Shown: positions 48,753 through 58,186, counted from the stretch's first letter. The stretch is DNA of 64,000 bases from Planctomycetota bacterium (GCA_027493525.1 JAOSKN010000003.1:1178001-1242000), one strand, 5' to 3'. Notes: generated from the sequence alone by a model not told the origin. A program made the numbers and translations.

Positions 48753-49478
48753 TCAGGCCTCATCTCTTGCGTCTTGCCCCTCACATTCCGCATTTCGAAT
48801 TCCGCATTCCGCATTTTCCGCTCCCCGGCCGCCCCTCCTCACCCACCACAACAACCCCTGCCCCGCCAGCAGCCCCAGCGCGCCGTAAAAGCCGGCGATC
48901 CGGAGCGGCGCGGTCTCGTAATCCGTCAGGCGCTGGAGGAAGACCGCCCACGAGGTGAAGAGCGGCGTCACGAGGCAGTAGAAGGCCAGCAGCGACGCGC
49001 AGCCCAGCCCGAGGTAACTCAGCGCGTACCCCAGCGCGAAGGCCCAGCGCGGCCTGAAGCGGAAATGCCCGCGCCGCGAAGCGTGCAGCAGGCTGATCAC
49101 CAGCGCCCCGGCCCACGCCGCGCCGCCCAGCACGCCGTACGGCACGAAATTCGGCTCGTACAACGCCAGGAAGCCCGCGAAGTAGCCGGCCACCAGGAAG
49201 CTCCCGGCCAAGAGGTCGGTCGTGAAGAGCTGCGCCTTGAGGTCCCGCTCCGCCCGCCGCCGGCGCGCCTCCAGGACCATCAGCCGCCACGACGCGAGCG
49301 CCGCGACGGCCAGCAGCGCGCCGAAGACCGTCCAGTTCAGCCCCGCGCGAGGTATCCGCCCGCCGAAGAGCGCCCAGCCGAACATCACCAGCCCCGACGA
49401 AGAGAGCGCGATCAGCGTCCAGATCAGCCCGCGTTCCAACGCCGCCGGCCGGTTCGTTGAAGCCTCGCCCTCGCCCAT
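48753..49478 (-). CDS. Integral membrane protein, hypothetical
   Basis: 241 aa, multiple hydrophobic helices; the N-terminal hydrophilic part precedes repeats. Confidence 0.65.
   Translation of the reverse strand: MGEGEASTNRPAALERGLIWTLIALSSSGLVMFGWALFGGRIPRAGLNWTVFGALLAVAALASWRLMVLEARRRRAERDLKAQLFTTDLLAGSFLVAGYFAGFLALYEPNFVPYGVLGGAAWAGALVISLLHASRRGHFRFRPRWAFALGYALSYLGLGCASLLAFYCLVTPLFTSWAVFLQRLTDYETAPLRIAGFYGALGLLAGQGLLWWVRRGGRGAENAECGIRNAECEGQDARDEA
48784..48818. repeat. Heptanucleotide array
   Basis: CATTCCG CATTTCG AATTCCG CATTCCG CATTTTC; overlaps the 3' end of the 48753-49478 ORF. Confidence 0.65.
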
Positions 49479-49489
49479 CCCTCGCCCTC

Positions 49490-49640
49490 GCGTGCCACGG
49501 GTCGGCGATGCCGCTGTAGCGCCGGCGTCCTCGCCGGCTCGCGTGGGCGTCCCGCCCGCGCGTCTTTTCGTTCTCCCGTACCGCGAACATCCGGGCCGCC
49601 CGCCGCGCCACGGGTCAGCGAAGCTGCCCCGTGCCTCCCC
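49490..49640. repeat. GC-rich modular hairpin repeat cluster 1
   Basis: GTGCCACGGGTCGGCG..; TGTAGCGCCGGCGTCCTCGCCGGCTCGCGTGGGCGTCCCGCCCGCGCGTCTTTTCGTTCTCCCGTACCGCG; CACGGGTCAGCGAAGCTGCCCCGTG. Confidence 0.8.
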
Positions 49641-49664
49641 TCCTCCGTACCCCCCCGCTCCGCC

Positions 49665-49785
49665 CTACATCCTATACCGAATTCCCTGTATGCTCGCGAC
49701 GGATTGGTGAAGCTCGGCGCGCATGAGCGCGTCCTTTGAAATCCGCGCGGCGCCGGGCGGCCTCGAGTTCGCCGTCCACGTGAGC
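49665..49785 (+). pseudogene. Duplicated 5' fragment (promoter plus first ~21 codons) of the DUF167 gene
   Basis: MSASFEIRAAPGGLEFAVHVS mirrors MSAAFEIRAAPGGVEFAVHAS at 51518; the upstream CCTACA..ATACCG.ATTCCC.GTATGCTCGCG also matches. Confidence 0.75.
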
Positions 49786-49848
49786 CGTACGATGTCGCGG
49801 AATGCTTCGTTCCAGTCGTCTGGCTCGCGTACCGGAGGTCCGAAGCGC

Positions 49849-51210
49849 ATGCTCATCCTGACGGAACTGGCCATCGTGCTGGCCCTGGTTGGCGTCAACG
49901 GGCTCTTCGCGATGTCCGAAATGGCGCTCGTTTCGGCTCGCCGCGCGCGGCTCCAGCGCCTGGCCGCCGGCGGCAGGGGCGGCGCGGACGCCGCGCTCAA
50001 GCTCAAGGACAACCCCGACGACTTCCTGGCCGCCGTGCAGATCGGGATCACGCTGATCGGGATCGTCGCCGGCGCGTTCGGCGGGGCGAGCCTCGCGACG
50101 AAGCTCGCCGAATGGATCGGCCGCATCGAGCCCCTGGCGCCTTACGGCCAGCCGCTCGGTTTCGGGCTCACCGTGGGATCGATTACCTACCTCTCGCTGG
50201 TGCTCGGCGAGCTGGTGCCCAAGCGGCTGGCGCTGGCGCATCCGGAGGTCCTGGCCGTGTGGCTCGCGCGCCCGATGCGGGTCCTTGCGCGCCTGACGCA
50301 TCCGGCGGTGCGCGTGCTGAGCTTCTCGACGAGCCTGCTGCTCAAGCTGCTTCCCGTCCCGCACGCCAGCGAACCCGCGGTGACGGAGGAGGAATTGAAG
50401 CTGCTCATGGACCAGGCGGCCCAGTCGGGCGTGCTCAAGCGCGGCGAGCAGGCGCTGCTGAACAACGTCCTGCGCCTGGACGATCTGCCCGTCGGCCGGC
50501 TCATGACGCCGCGCGACGAACTGGTCTGGATCGACGCGTCCGACCCCGCCGCGATCGACTGGATCGCCCTCGGGCAATCCCGGCACACCCACTTTCCCGT
50601 CTGCCGGGGAAGCCTGAATCACATCCTGGGCATGCTGGCCGTGAAGGACATCTGGGCCGAGGGCATGTCGGGGAAAGCGCCCGACGTGGCCAGCAGGCTG
50701 TCCGCGCCCCTGTACGTGCCCGAGACCAGCACCGGGGCGCGGCTCCTGGAACTCTTCAAGCAGATGAACCTGCGCCAGGCGCTGGTCATCGACGAGTACG
50801 GACTCGTCCTGGGCATCGTGACCCTCAACGACATCCTCAAGGCCATCGTGGGCGGGCTGCCGGCGGCGCCCGCGGTGGAACCGGACATCGCGAAACGGCC
50901 CGACGGCTCCTACCTCGTCGACGGCCTGGTCTATCTCGACCGCCTGAAAGACGTGCTCGAACTGGGCGCGCTCCCCGGCGAAAACGACGCCGGGTATAAG
51001 ACGGCCGGCGGACTCGCCATGCACGTGCTCCAGAAGGTCCCGCGAGCGGCCGAACGCTTCGACCTCCAGGACTGGACCTTCGAAGTCGTGGACATGGACG
51101 GCAACCGCGTGGATAAGCTGCTGGTGACCCCGAAAAAAAGGGAACGTGATACGGAGCCGCGCCCGCCCGCGTGCCACGGGTCAGCGAAGCTGCCCCGTGC
51201 CCGCCCGTAG
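49849..51210 (+). CDS. Hemolysin-family / CorC-CNNM-type CBS-domain transporter
   Basis: DUF21-like N-terminus LTELAIVLALVGVNGLFAMSEMALVSARRARLQRLAAGG...LGELVPKRLALAHPE; CBS region; CorC_HlyC-like C-terminus DGSYLVDGLVYLDRLKDVL. Confidence 0.9.
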   Translation: MLILTELAIVLALVGVNGLFAMSEMALVSARRARLQRLAAGGRGGADAALKLKDNPDDFLAAVQIGITLIGIVAGAFGGASLATKLAEWIGRIEPLAPYGQPLGFGLTVGSITYLSLVLGELVPKRLALAHPEVLAVWLARPMRVLARLTHPAVRVLSFSTSLLLKLLPVPHASEPAVTEEELKLLMDQAAQSGVLKRGEQALLNNVLRLDDLPVGRLMTPRDELVWIDASDPAAIDWIALGQSRHTHFPVCRGSLNHILGMLAVKDIWAEGMSGKAPDVASRLSAPLYVPETSTGARLLELFKQMNLRQALVIDEYGLVLGIVTLNDILKAIVGGLPAAPAVEPDIAKRPDGSYLVDGLVYLDRLKDVLELGALPGENDAGYKTAGGLAMHVLQKVPRAAERFDLQDWTFEVVDMDGNRVDKLLVTPKKRERDTEPRPPACHGSAKLPRARP

Positions 51211-51450
51211 CGCCGGCGTCCTCGCCGGCTCGCGTGGGCGTCCCGCCCGCGCGTCTGTTCGTTCTCCCGTACCGCGAGCATCCCGCCTCCCCCGCCGTGC
51301 CACGGGTCGGCGAAGCCGCCGTAGCGCCGGCGTCCTCGCCGGCTCGCGTGGGCGTCCCGCCCGCGCGTCTTTTCGTTCTCCCGTACCGTGAGCATCCCGC
51401 CCGCGTGCCACGGGTCGGCGAAGCCGCCCCGTGCCGCGCCTCCGTGCCCC
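51170..51450. repeat. GC-rich modular hairpin repeat cluster 2 (tandem)
   Basis: About 120-bp unit CACGGGTCRGCGAAGCYGCCCCGTGCC..GTAGCGCCGGCGTCCTCGCCGGCTCGCGTGGGCGTCCCGCCCGCGCGTCTKTTCGTTCTCCCGTACCGYGAGCATCCCGCC, repeated. Confidence 0.9.
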
Positions 51451-51517
51451 CGCCCCGCCCTACACTCCATACCGGATTCCCGGTATGCTCGCGAAAGGTC
51501 GGCGAGGAGTAACGCGC

Positions 51518-51814
51518 ATGAGCGCAGCCTTCGAGATCCGCGCGGCGCCGGGCGGCGTCGAGTTCGCCGTCCACGCAAGCCCCGGCAGCTCGAAGGCCGG
51601 CGTGCGCGGCCTCCACGGCGCGGCCCTCAAGGTCGCCGTCAACGCCCCGCCGGAGAAAGGAAAAGCCAACGCCGCGCTCGAACGGCTCCTCGCCGAGGTC
51701 CTCGGCGTACCCCCGAAGGCCGTAACCGTCGTCGCCGGCCTCGCGTCACGCCAGAAGCGCGTCCGCGTCCAGGGCCTCGACGCCCAAACCGCCCGCAAGC
51801 GCCTGGGCATCTGA
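51518..51814 (+). CDS. DUF167 (YggU-like) domain protein
   Basis: FAVHASPGSSKAGVRGLHGAALKVAVNAPPEKGKANAALERLLAEVLGVPPKAVTVVAGLASRQKRVRVQGLD. Confidence 0.9.
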   Translation: MSAAFEIRAAPGGVEFAVHASPGSSKAGVRGLHGAALKVAVNAPPEKGKANAALERLLAEVLGVPPKAVTVVAGLASRQKRVRVQGLDAQTARKRLGI

Positions 51815-51930
51815 GCCCGTCGCCCCTGCCTCAAGCGTTTTCCCCTGCTCCTCGAGAAGGGGCAGGGACGGCGCCCCAAGAATCCGGCGGGGAACCGCGG
51901 AGAAGACAAAGCGCGCGGAGAGGGGATTTA

Positions 51931-52072
51931 GGATTGCGGATTGCGGATTGCGGATTGCGGATGCACTTTCAAACCGCATTACACAGTTCAAAGAATTAAT
52001 TTACGAGCCAGCGGCTGGAAATGTGATCAAAGAAATCGGCTGATTAATTCCGCAATCCGCAATCCGCAATGA
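51931..52072. repeat. Heptanucleotide arrays in inverted arrangement
   Basis: GGATTGC x4 at 51931-51958; GCAATCC x2 plus partial at 52052-52072 (reverse complement). Confidence 0.9.
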
Positions 52073-52074
52073 GC

Positions 52075-53340
52075 CTACTTCTTGTCCCCGAACAGCCCGA
52101 AGAACCGGCTCCGCCGGTTGCGCCGCCGCGACGACGAACGATGCACCGCGCTGATCGCGCCGCTCGGGCTGCGGTACGACGTCGTGTCCGTGTCCTTCAC
52201 CCCGCTGCGGATCTGGTCCAGCGCCCGCTCCAGGTCCCGCACCAGCGTCGAGGCCGTCTGCTGCCGCTCGCCGGGCTTCTTGCGCATCATCCGGTCCACC
52301 ACGAAGTACACCATCGGCGCCTGCCCCGGCACCAGCCGCTCGATCGGCTCCGGGTCCTCGAAAACCTGCTTCTCCATGATCTCCTTCGCGTCCTTGCCCG
52401 TGAAGGGGACCTTCCCCGTCAGCATCCGCCAGTAGCTCACGCCCAGGCTGTAGATGTCCGCGCGGTGGTCCAGCGGCAGCCCGCGCGCCTGCTCCGGCGC
52501 CATGTAGTGCGGGCTCCCGAAGACGCCCTCGCTCTGGTCGGCCTTGCCCTTCTCGTTCAGCGTCTTCGCGATCCCCAGGTCCGCCAGCCGCACCTCGCCC
52601 GACTCCGTCAGCATCAGGTTGTCCGGCTTGATGTCGCAGTGCACGATCTTCGACTTCTCGGCGTACTCCAGCGCCCGCGCCGCCTGCAGGACGATCTCCG
52701 TCGCGCGCACCGCCTCCAGCTTCCGCCCGCGGCTGATCAGGTCCTGCACCGAACCCCCGCCGACGAACTCCATCGAGAGGAAGTAGACCCCGCCCTCCTC
52801 GCCGACCTCGTGCACCCCGATCACGTTCGGATGGTTCAGCCGCCCCGCCGCGCGCGCCTCCGAAAGGAACCGCTCCACGAACGAGCGGTCGCGGACCAGC
52901 TCCGGCGCGAGGATCTTCAGCGCCACCGTCCGCCCCAGCGAGATCTGCGTCGCCTTGTAGACCTCGCCCATCCCGCCCACGCCGATCCGCGTCTGCAGGT
53001 GGTATCCGCCGATCTTCTGTCCCGCCAGCGAGCCCTCGCTCTTGTCGCTGTCCGAAAGAAAACTCAGCAGCGTCTCGCCCAGCCGCACCGTGTCGCCCAC
53101 GCACAGCATCGTGTCCTTCGCGATCTTCATCCCGTTCACGAGCGTGCCGTTGTGGCTTTCCAGGTCGGTGATGACGTAAAGTTCCTTCTGCCGCTGGATC
53201 TGGAAATGCGTCCGCGAGACCAGGAAGTCCGTGAGGATCAGATCGCACTGCGCCGAACGCCCGATCACGTAGGCGCGATCTTCCTCAAGATTGAGGCTCA
53301 CGCCCTTCTCGTTGCCGCGTTCGACGATCAGGCGAGGCAT
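52075..53340 (-). CDS. FHA domain / Ser-Thr protein kinase
   Basis: FHA: YVIGRSAQCDLILTDFLVSRTHFQIQ...DLESHNGTLVNG. Kinase: IGVGGMGEVYKATQ...VALKIL...IVHCDIKPDNLML...LADLGIAKTL...GSPHYMAPEQARG. Confidence 0.95.
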   Translation of the reverse strand: MPRLIVERGNEKGVSLNLEEDRAYVIGRSAQCDLILTDFLVSRTHFQIQRQKELYVITDLESHNGTLVNGMKIAKDTMLCVGDTVRLGETLLSFLSDSDKSEGSLAGQKIGGYHLQTRIGVGGMGEVYKATQISLGRTVALKILAPELVRDRSFVERFLSEARAAGRLNHPNVIGVHEVGEEGGVYFLSMEFVGGGSVQDLISRGRKLEAVRATEIVLQAARALEYAEKSKIVHCDIKPDNLMLTESGEVRLADLGIAKTLNEKGKADQSEGVFGSPHYMAPEQARGLPLDHRADIYSLGVSYWRMLTGKVPFTGKDAKEIMEKQVFEDPEPIERLVPGQAPMVYFVVDRMMRKKPGERQQTASTLVRDLERALDQIRSGVKDTDTTSYRSPSGAISAVHRSSSRRRNRRSRFFGLFGDKK

Positions 53341-53353
53341 TCGTAACTCCGTA

Positions 53354-53533
53354 GTAATCAGTAATCAGTAATCAGTAATCAGTAATCAGTAATCAGTAAT
53401 CAGTAATCAGTAATCAACCACTGCCACTGCATGTCAAGAAATCCCAATTCTGTTCACTGTTCACTGACCACTGATCACTGTTCACTGTTCACTGACCACT
53501 GTTCACTGTTCACTGATCACTGATCACTGACTA
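53354..53533. repeat. Heptanucleotide arrays: 9x GTAATCA, then 12 CTGNNCA-type units
   Basis: 53354-53416 GTAATCA x9; 53450-53533 CTGTTCA/CTGACCA/CTGATCA/CTGACTA mosaic, abutting the proC stop. Confidence 0.93.
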
Positions 53534-54355
53534 CGGTCCCTGCCCCAGTTCCCGGCTCCGCTCCGCCGCGCGCCGGATCGCCGCGGTGAGCTTCTCCTTC
53601 ACCCCGTCGGCCTCCAGCCGCTCCACCGCCGCCTGCGTGGTGCCGTTGGGACTCGTCACGCGCCGGCGCAGTTCCTCCGGCGCCAGGCCCGTCTCCTCCA
53701 GCAGCTTCGCCGCGCCCAGGCACGTCCGCGTGCTCAATTGCAGCGCCTGCTGCGGCGTGAAACCCTCGCGAATCCCCGCCTCGACCATCGCCTCGACCAG
53801 GTAGAACAGGTACGCCGGGCCGCTCCCCGAAAGCCCCGTCACCGCGTCCATCATCCGCTCTTCGACGCGCAGCACGACCGCGGAACTCGAAAGCAGCGTC
53901 TCGATCGCGCGCAGGTCCGGCTCCGTCGCGTGCCGGCCCGCGCACAGGCACGCCGCGCCCAGGCCCACCAGCATCGGCGTGTTCGGCATCACCCGCACCG
54001 TCCGCGCGCCCGCCGGAAGCCCCGCCTCCAGCCGCCGCGTCGGCACCCCCGCCGCGATCGACGCCAGCAGGTGCCGCTTCACCTCGAAGAACGCGCCGAT
54101 GTCCTTCAAGACCTCTTCGATCGTCTGCGGCTTCACGCACAGCACCAGCACGTCCGCCGCCTCGAGCACCTCGCGGTTGGTCCGCGCCGCGCGCACCCCG
54201 AGTTCCTTCGCGAAGAGCTCCCGCCGCGCGTCCGATACGTCGCTGGCGATCACACGGTCTTTCGGCAGCAGATTGCTCTTGATTACACCGCGCGCCAGCG
54301 CCTCGGCCATGTTGCCCGCGCCCAGCAGTCCCAACGTCCGGCTCGCCAATTCCAT
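53531..54355 (-). CDS. proC: Pyrroline-5-carboxylate reductase
   Basis: LGLLGAGNMAEALARGVIKSNLL...VRVMPNTPMLVGLGAACLCAGRHA...TGLSGSGPAYLFYLVEAMVEAGIREG. Confidence 0.95.
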   Translation of the reverse strand: MELASRTLGLLGAGNMAEALARGVIKSNLLPKDRVIASDVSDARRELFAKELGVRAARTNREVLEAADVLVLCVKPQTIEEVLKDIGAFFEVKRHLLASIAAGVPTRRLEAGLPAGARTVRVMPNTPMLVGLGAACLCAGRHATEPDLRAIETLLSSSAVVLRVEERMMDAVTGLSGSGPAYLFYLVEAMVEAGIREGFTPQQALQLSTRTCLGAAKLLEETGLAPEELRRRVTSPNGTTQAAVERLEADGVKEKLTAAIRRAAERSRELGQGP

Positions 54356-54709
54356 GAAGCGTCAACCCGTCCGTGCGCGGCACGCCAACTCGAAGGTGAA
54401 CCCGTCCCGTCCGCCCCGCGTGCTCTGGCCCTCTGCGGTTGGAAGAGGTCGATGCAAATGCTAACGCACCTTGCGTAGTTGCCAACTGGGAAAAGGAACC
54501 CGCCCCGCGCTCGTCTCCATGCCTTCCTACTTATCCTTGTCTCCTGCGCCTTGATCGCTTTCCCTTCCTCCCCGAGGAGGGGCAGGGGCGGCGCCGAACC
54601 AATCCGCGCGAAGCGCGCCCCAATTCCGAATGGAGTTCAGACTAAAATTGCTCGGCGTTCTCCGCGTCTTCTGCGGTTCAAGCCGTGTGGTCGTGTGCGG
54701 AAGGCGGGA

Positions 54710-55438
54710 CTACGCAAAGAGCGCCGATCCCACCCGCACCATCGTCGCGCCTTCCTCCACCGCCGCCTCATAGTCCTGCGTCATGCCCATCGATAACTCG
54801 AGCAGCGGCGCCGGCGCCCAGCCTTGCGCGTTGGCCTCCTCCAGCAGCGCCCGCAGCCGCGCGAAGACCGGGCGCGCAACCCGCTCCGCGTCGTCCCCGT
54901 GCGGCGCCATCGCCATCAAGCCCGCCACGCGGCACGGCGCGCACGCCGCCGCCTCGCCCAGAAACCCGCGCAGTTCGCCCGGCGCCAGCCCGTGCTTCTG
55001 CGCCTCGCCGCTCACGTTCACCTCCGCCAGGCAGGGGACCTCCGCCAGCCCGCGCTTGCGCGCCTCCCGCGCGATCTCGCGGAGCAGCCGGCTCGAATCC
55101 ACCGCGCCCAGCCAGGCGTAGTCGCGCAATGCGTATTTGACTTTGTTCGTCTGGAGGTGCCCGATGAAGTGCCAGCGCGCCCCGGCCGCGGCAACCTCGC
55201 CGCGCAGCGCCTCGAGCTTCTCCCGCGCGTCCTGGATCCGGTTCTCCCCCAAGTCGCGCACGCCCCCGGCCAAGAGCGCCCGGACCTCCGCCGCGCCGAC
55301 GTACTTCGTCACCGCGATCAGCCGCACCCCCGCCGCGTCGCGCCCGGCCCGCGCCGCCGCCGCGCCGATCCGCGCCCGCACCTCCGCCAGGTTCCGCGCG
55401 ATCCGCTCGGGTTCGATCGAAGGAAGCCGCTCCGCCAT
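54710..55438 (-). CDS. YggS family pyridoxal phosphate-dependent protein
   Basis: RIARNLAEVRARIGAAAARAGRDAAGVRLIAVTKYVGAAEVRALLAGGVRDLGENRIQDAREKLEAL...WHFIGHLQTNKVK...LSMGMTQDYEAAVEEGATMVRVGSALFA. Confidence 0.95.
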   Translation of the reverse strand: MAERLPSIEPERIARNLAEVRARIGAAAARAGRDAAGVRLIAVTKYVGAAEVRALLAGGVRDLGENRIQDAREKLEALRGEVAAAGARWHFIGHLQTNKVKYALRDYAWLGAVDSSRLLREIAREARKRGLAEVPCLAEVNVSGEAQKHGLAPGELRGFLGEAAACAPCRVAGLMAMAPHGDDAERVARPVFARLRALLEEANAQGWAPAPLLELSMGMTQDYEAAVEEGATMVRVGSALFA

Positions 55439-55494
55439 GCTGGGAAGGTAATCGCTCGTCCGTACACGGCAAACGGTGGATTCGGAATCGTACC

Positions 55495-55815
55495 GCGAGC
55501 GTCCCGCCCGCTCCACGTGCCACGGGTCAGCGAAGCCGCCCCGTGCCTTTCGTAGCGCCGGCGTCCTCGCCGGCTCGCGCGGGCGTCCCGCCCGCCGTGC
55601 CACGGGTCGGCGAAGCCGCCCCGTGCCTTTCGTAGCGCCGGCGTCCTCGCCGGCTCGCGCGGGCGTCCCGCCCGCGCGTCTTTTCGTTCCCCCATACCGC
55701 GAGCGTCCCGCCCGCCGTGCCACGGGTCAGCGAAGCTGCCCCGTGCCCCCGTAGCCCCGGCGTCCTCGCCGGCCTTCTTCCGTACCGCTCCCCGCCGTGC
55801 CACGGGTCGGTTGCG
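55495..55815. repeat. GC-rich modular hairpin repeat cluster 3 (tandem)
   Basis: At least three CACGGGTCRGCGAAGCYGCCCCGTGCC modules alternating with GTAGCGCCGGCGTCCTCGCCGGCTCGCGCGGGCGTCCCGCCCGC. Confidence 0.9.
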
Positions 55816-55904
55816 TCGTAGCCGAAGTAGAGCGTCGTACGCGTAGTAGAGGGGCATCGTACCCATAGTCTGGACTGGCGCGCCGGACTTGGTATGCTGC
55901 CGTC

Positions 55905-57122
55905 ATGGTGGCGCGAGCCGAACCCCTGCGCAGGCGTGAACTTGAGTCCGCTGAGTGGCTCCCTTGGCGTCGTAAGCGAAGCGCTGAAATCCACCACTCA
56001 AGCACAATCTATCAGGCCAACTGGTTGACCTTTACCATCGGCGGGCGCAGGTTCTTCCTGTCGCGGTATCGTATCCAATGCCCCGAGTTGGGCATCTTCC
56101 TGAGCCGAGACTTCCTGCCGTACCCAAACAAGTACAGGGCGTGGTCGAATAATCCCGTGGGGCAGGTGGATAGGGACGGATTGGCTTCAACTGATACACT
56201 TACAGGATATCACCTTGACATATCGTTGTCTGGATTGCGGCCAGAAGTCAGAATCGAAATTGCCAAGAGATGGCTAGATTCTGCCGAACAATGGATCAAT
56301 TTTTATAAGGACGACCTAGAACAAGCAACCAAATTTGGCATAACTAACTTGACAAGCCATCAAGAATCACTTCATCAAGCAGAATTAGAGTACGCCAGAA
56401 GAAGGCAGAAATTCCGAGAAATCTTAAGGGATGCTCTCAATGACTTTGCCCAAAGCGAGGATAAGCGTGTACGCGACGAATACGAAAGAATAAGATGCAA
56501 GAAGGTTTGTGAGTGCATGGAGGACGCTCTCTTGCTATTCTTTGAGGCTAATAGGGCAAGGCGTAACGACCCTGAATGGAACAATGTTCTCCAAGAATTC
56601 TTGACTGCCGGAGGGGATAAAATTCGCAATGACTTTATTGTGGCAGTTGCGCTGACAGTGGTTTCAGCAGGGGTACTTGCATTTGCAAAAGCACCAGTTG
56701 TTCTAGAATCGACCATTGCCGTCGGGAGTACGGTTACGAGAACTGCCTTATTGGGCCACAAAGCTGCGCTTGCGGCTGAGGCGTTAGAGATTGGCCTGGG
56801 AGGCCTTAAAATCTACAATATGCAGGATCTAACTCGTACCATTTCGTCGGTTGAAGATTTGGGGACATTGGATACAGGAGTTATAAACAAACTTAATGGA
56901 ATAAAGCCAGGCCTCGGTGATAGATATAATGCCTATTGGCGTAAGTCAATCCATGGAGGTGTTTTCAATCTTAAGCAATTGCGGGAGCGTCTACGGGATT
57001 GCGACAATAGTCCAAGTCGATTACTTGGCGACGATAGACGGAGCGAAATTATACGCAATCTCACGGAGGCCGAACAGTCCGAGTTGAGAGATTTGCGGAA
57101 GGAGTACGGATGCGATAGGTAG
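55905..57122 (+). CDS. Orphan Rhs-core fragment with variable C-terminal (candidate toxin tip), module 1
   Basis: STIYQANWLTFTIGGRRFFLSRYRIQCPELGIFLSRDFLPYPNKYRAWSNNPVGQVDRDGL (Rhs core-like), then a low-GC-coded helical and TM-containing C-terminus. Confidence 0.7.
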   Translation: MVARAEPLRRRELESAEWLPWRRKRSAEIHHSSTIYQANWLTFTIGGRRFFLSRYRIQCPELGIFLSRDFLPYPNKYRAWSNNPVGQVDRDGLASTDTLTGYHLDISLSGLRPEVRIEIAKRWLDSAEQWINFYKDDLEQATKFGITNLTSHQESLHQAELEYARRRQKFREILRDALNDFAQSEDKRVRDEYERIRCKKVCECMEDALLLFFEANRARRNDPEWNNVLQEFLTAGGDKIRNDFIVAVALTVVSAGVLAFAKAPVVLESTIAVGSTVTRTALLGHKAALAAEALEIGLGGLKIYNMQDLTRTISSVEDLGTLDTGVINKLNGIKPGLGDRYNAYWRKSIHGGVFNLKQLRERLRDCDNSPSRLLGDDRRSEIIRNLTEAEQSELRDLRKEYGCDR

Positions 57123-57141
57123 GCTAATGAGAAATTGATAC

Positions 57142-57603
57142 ATGCCCGAGCTTGGGAAGGTGCTTTTTCTTGTGGTGGTAACAGGAGCAATTGTTCTGAT
57201 TGCTTATGGATTATATGAGGGATCGAATCTTATAATTGCATTGGGTCTCGTTTACCTGTTCAGGTCCATCTATCGTTTGGGCACAAGAAGAGACTTAAGT
57301 AAAGAGCATGATACTTCTCGGGTCAAGAGCATTTCGCCTAAGTTTCATCTTTCAACTCTACTTGCGTGTGTTTGTGCATCTGCATTTTTCCTTGGAGTTG
57401 GGGTTTGGTATTGGAAGAAGATTACCTTTCAGGAAAACGTGGCTGATATTTTAGTGGTAATAATCCCAGGGGTATCGATAGTCATATTATTGGGGGTTTA
57501 CCTTGAAAAACGTGTGACGGCCCTGCATCGCCCCAGCGACCCGCCTGTAGGGGATGTAGCGGCCCAGGCGACTGTAAAGGATGAAAAGGAGTCGAAAGCG
57601 TGA
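57142..57603 (+). CDS. Membrane protein, candidate immunity partner of module 1
   Basis: 153 aa; four or so TM helices; directly follows the Rhs-tip gene; C-terminus encoded by the conserved 3' repeat. Confidence 0.6.
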   Translation: MPELGKVLFLVVVTGAIVLIAYGLYEGSNLIIALGLVYLFRSIYRLGTRRDLSKEHDTSRVKSISPKFHLSTLLACVCASAFFLGVGVWYWKKITFQENVADILVVIIPGVSIVILLGVYLEKRVTALHRPSDPPVGDVAAQATVKDEKESKA

Positions 57604-57663
57604 AGATGTGGAACGGACGAAACAACTGCGGCCGCACTTCTCACGCACGGATACGGCGAAGGG
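57556..57663 (+). repeat. Conserved 3' flank of Rhs-tip module 1
   Basis: GTAGCGGCCCAGGCGACTGTAAAGGATGAAAAGGAGTCGAAAGCGTGAAGATGTGGAACGGACGAAACAACTGCGGCCGCACTTCTCACGCACGGATACGGCGAAGGG; matches 63688-63796. Confidence 0.92.
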
Positions 57664-58186
57664 CGTATGTGTCAAAAATGTTCGTGAGGCGTAAACAGTC
57701 GTCGTCGCAGGAGGTTGAACGAGATTGCCCCAAGGACCCCGCCCCATGACCCCGCCGCCCATCGAGACGGTCTCGGTCGAGCGGCAGGACGGGCGGTGCG
57801 TCGTGGTCGTCAGGCGCGGCGGGATCGAGGCCACGGGCGCGGACCAGGACGAGCAGACGGCGCTCTTCGCGGCCCCTGGGTTCCGGCGCTCATCCTGCGC
57901 GGGCCGCTTCGAGCGCGTCCTGGACCTGGGGGGCTGTTCCGGGCGGGTGGCCGGGAGGAAGGGCGCCAAACAGCAAGCGACCGTTCACTTGCTCCTTGCC
58001 GATGCGCGTTCGATGGAGCTGGAATCTTCCGCAAGCACGGAGGCTTTCGAGACCGGGAACTCCTGCGCGCGAACGATTGGATGGAAGCGTGAGCGCGAGC
58101 GGACGCCTCCCAGCACGGAGCAAGTCAACCGCCCTTGCTCCGTCGCACCCGCTCCTGGCCACCCGCAGTTCGTCTCTTGCTGTATT

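Noticed and set aside
53354-53533. CRISPR-like array
   Set aside because: Same reason: contiguous heptamers, no unique spacers.
54710-55866. Arg/Gly/Ala-rich ORFs such as 55318..55866 and the upstream extension of 54710..55723
   Set aside because: Translation of GC-rich hairpin repeats (GRDARASRRGRRRYE...); not protein-like.
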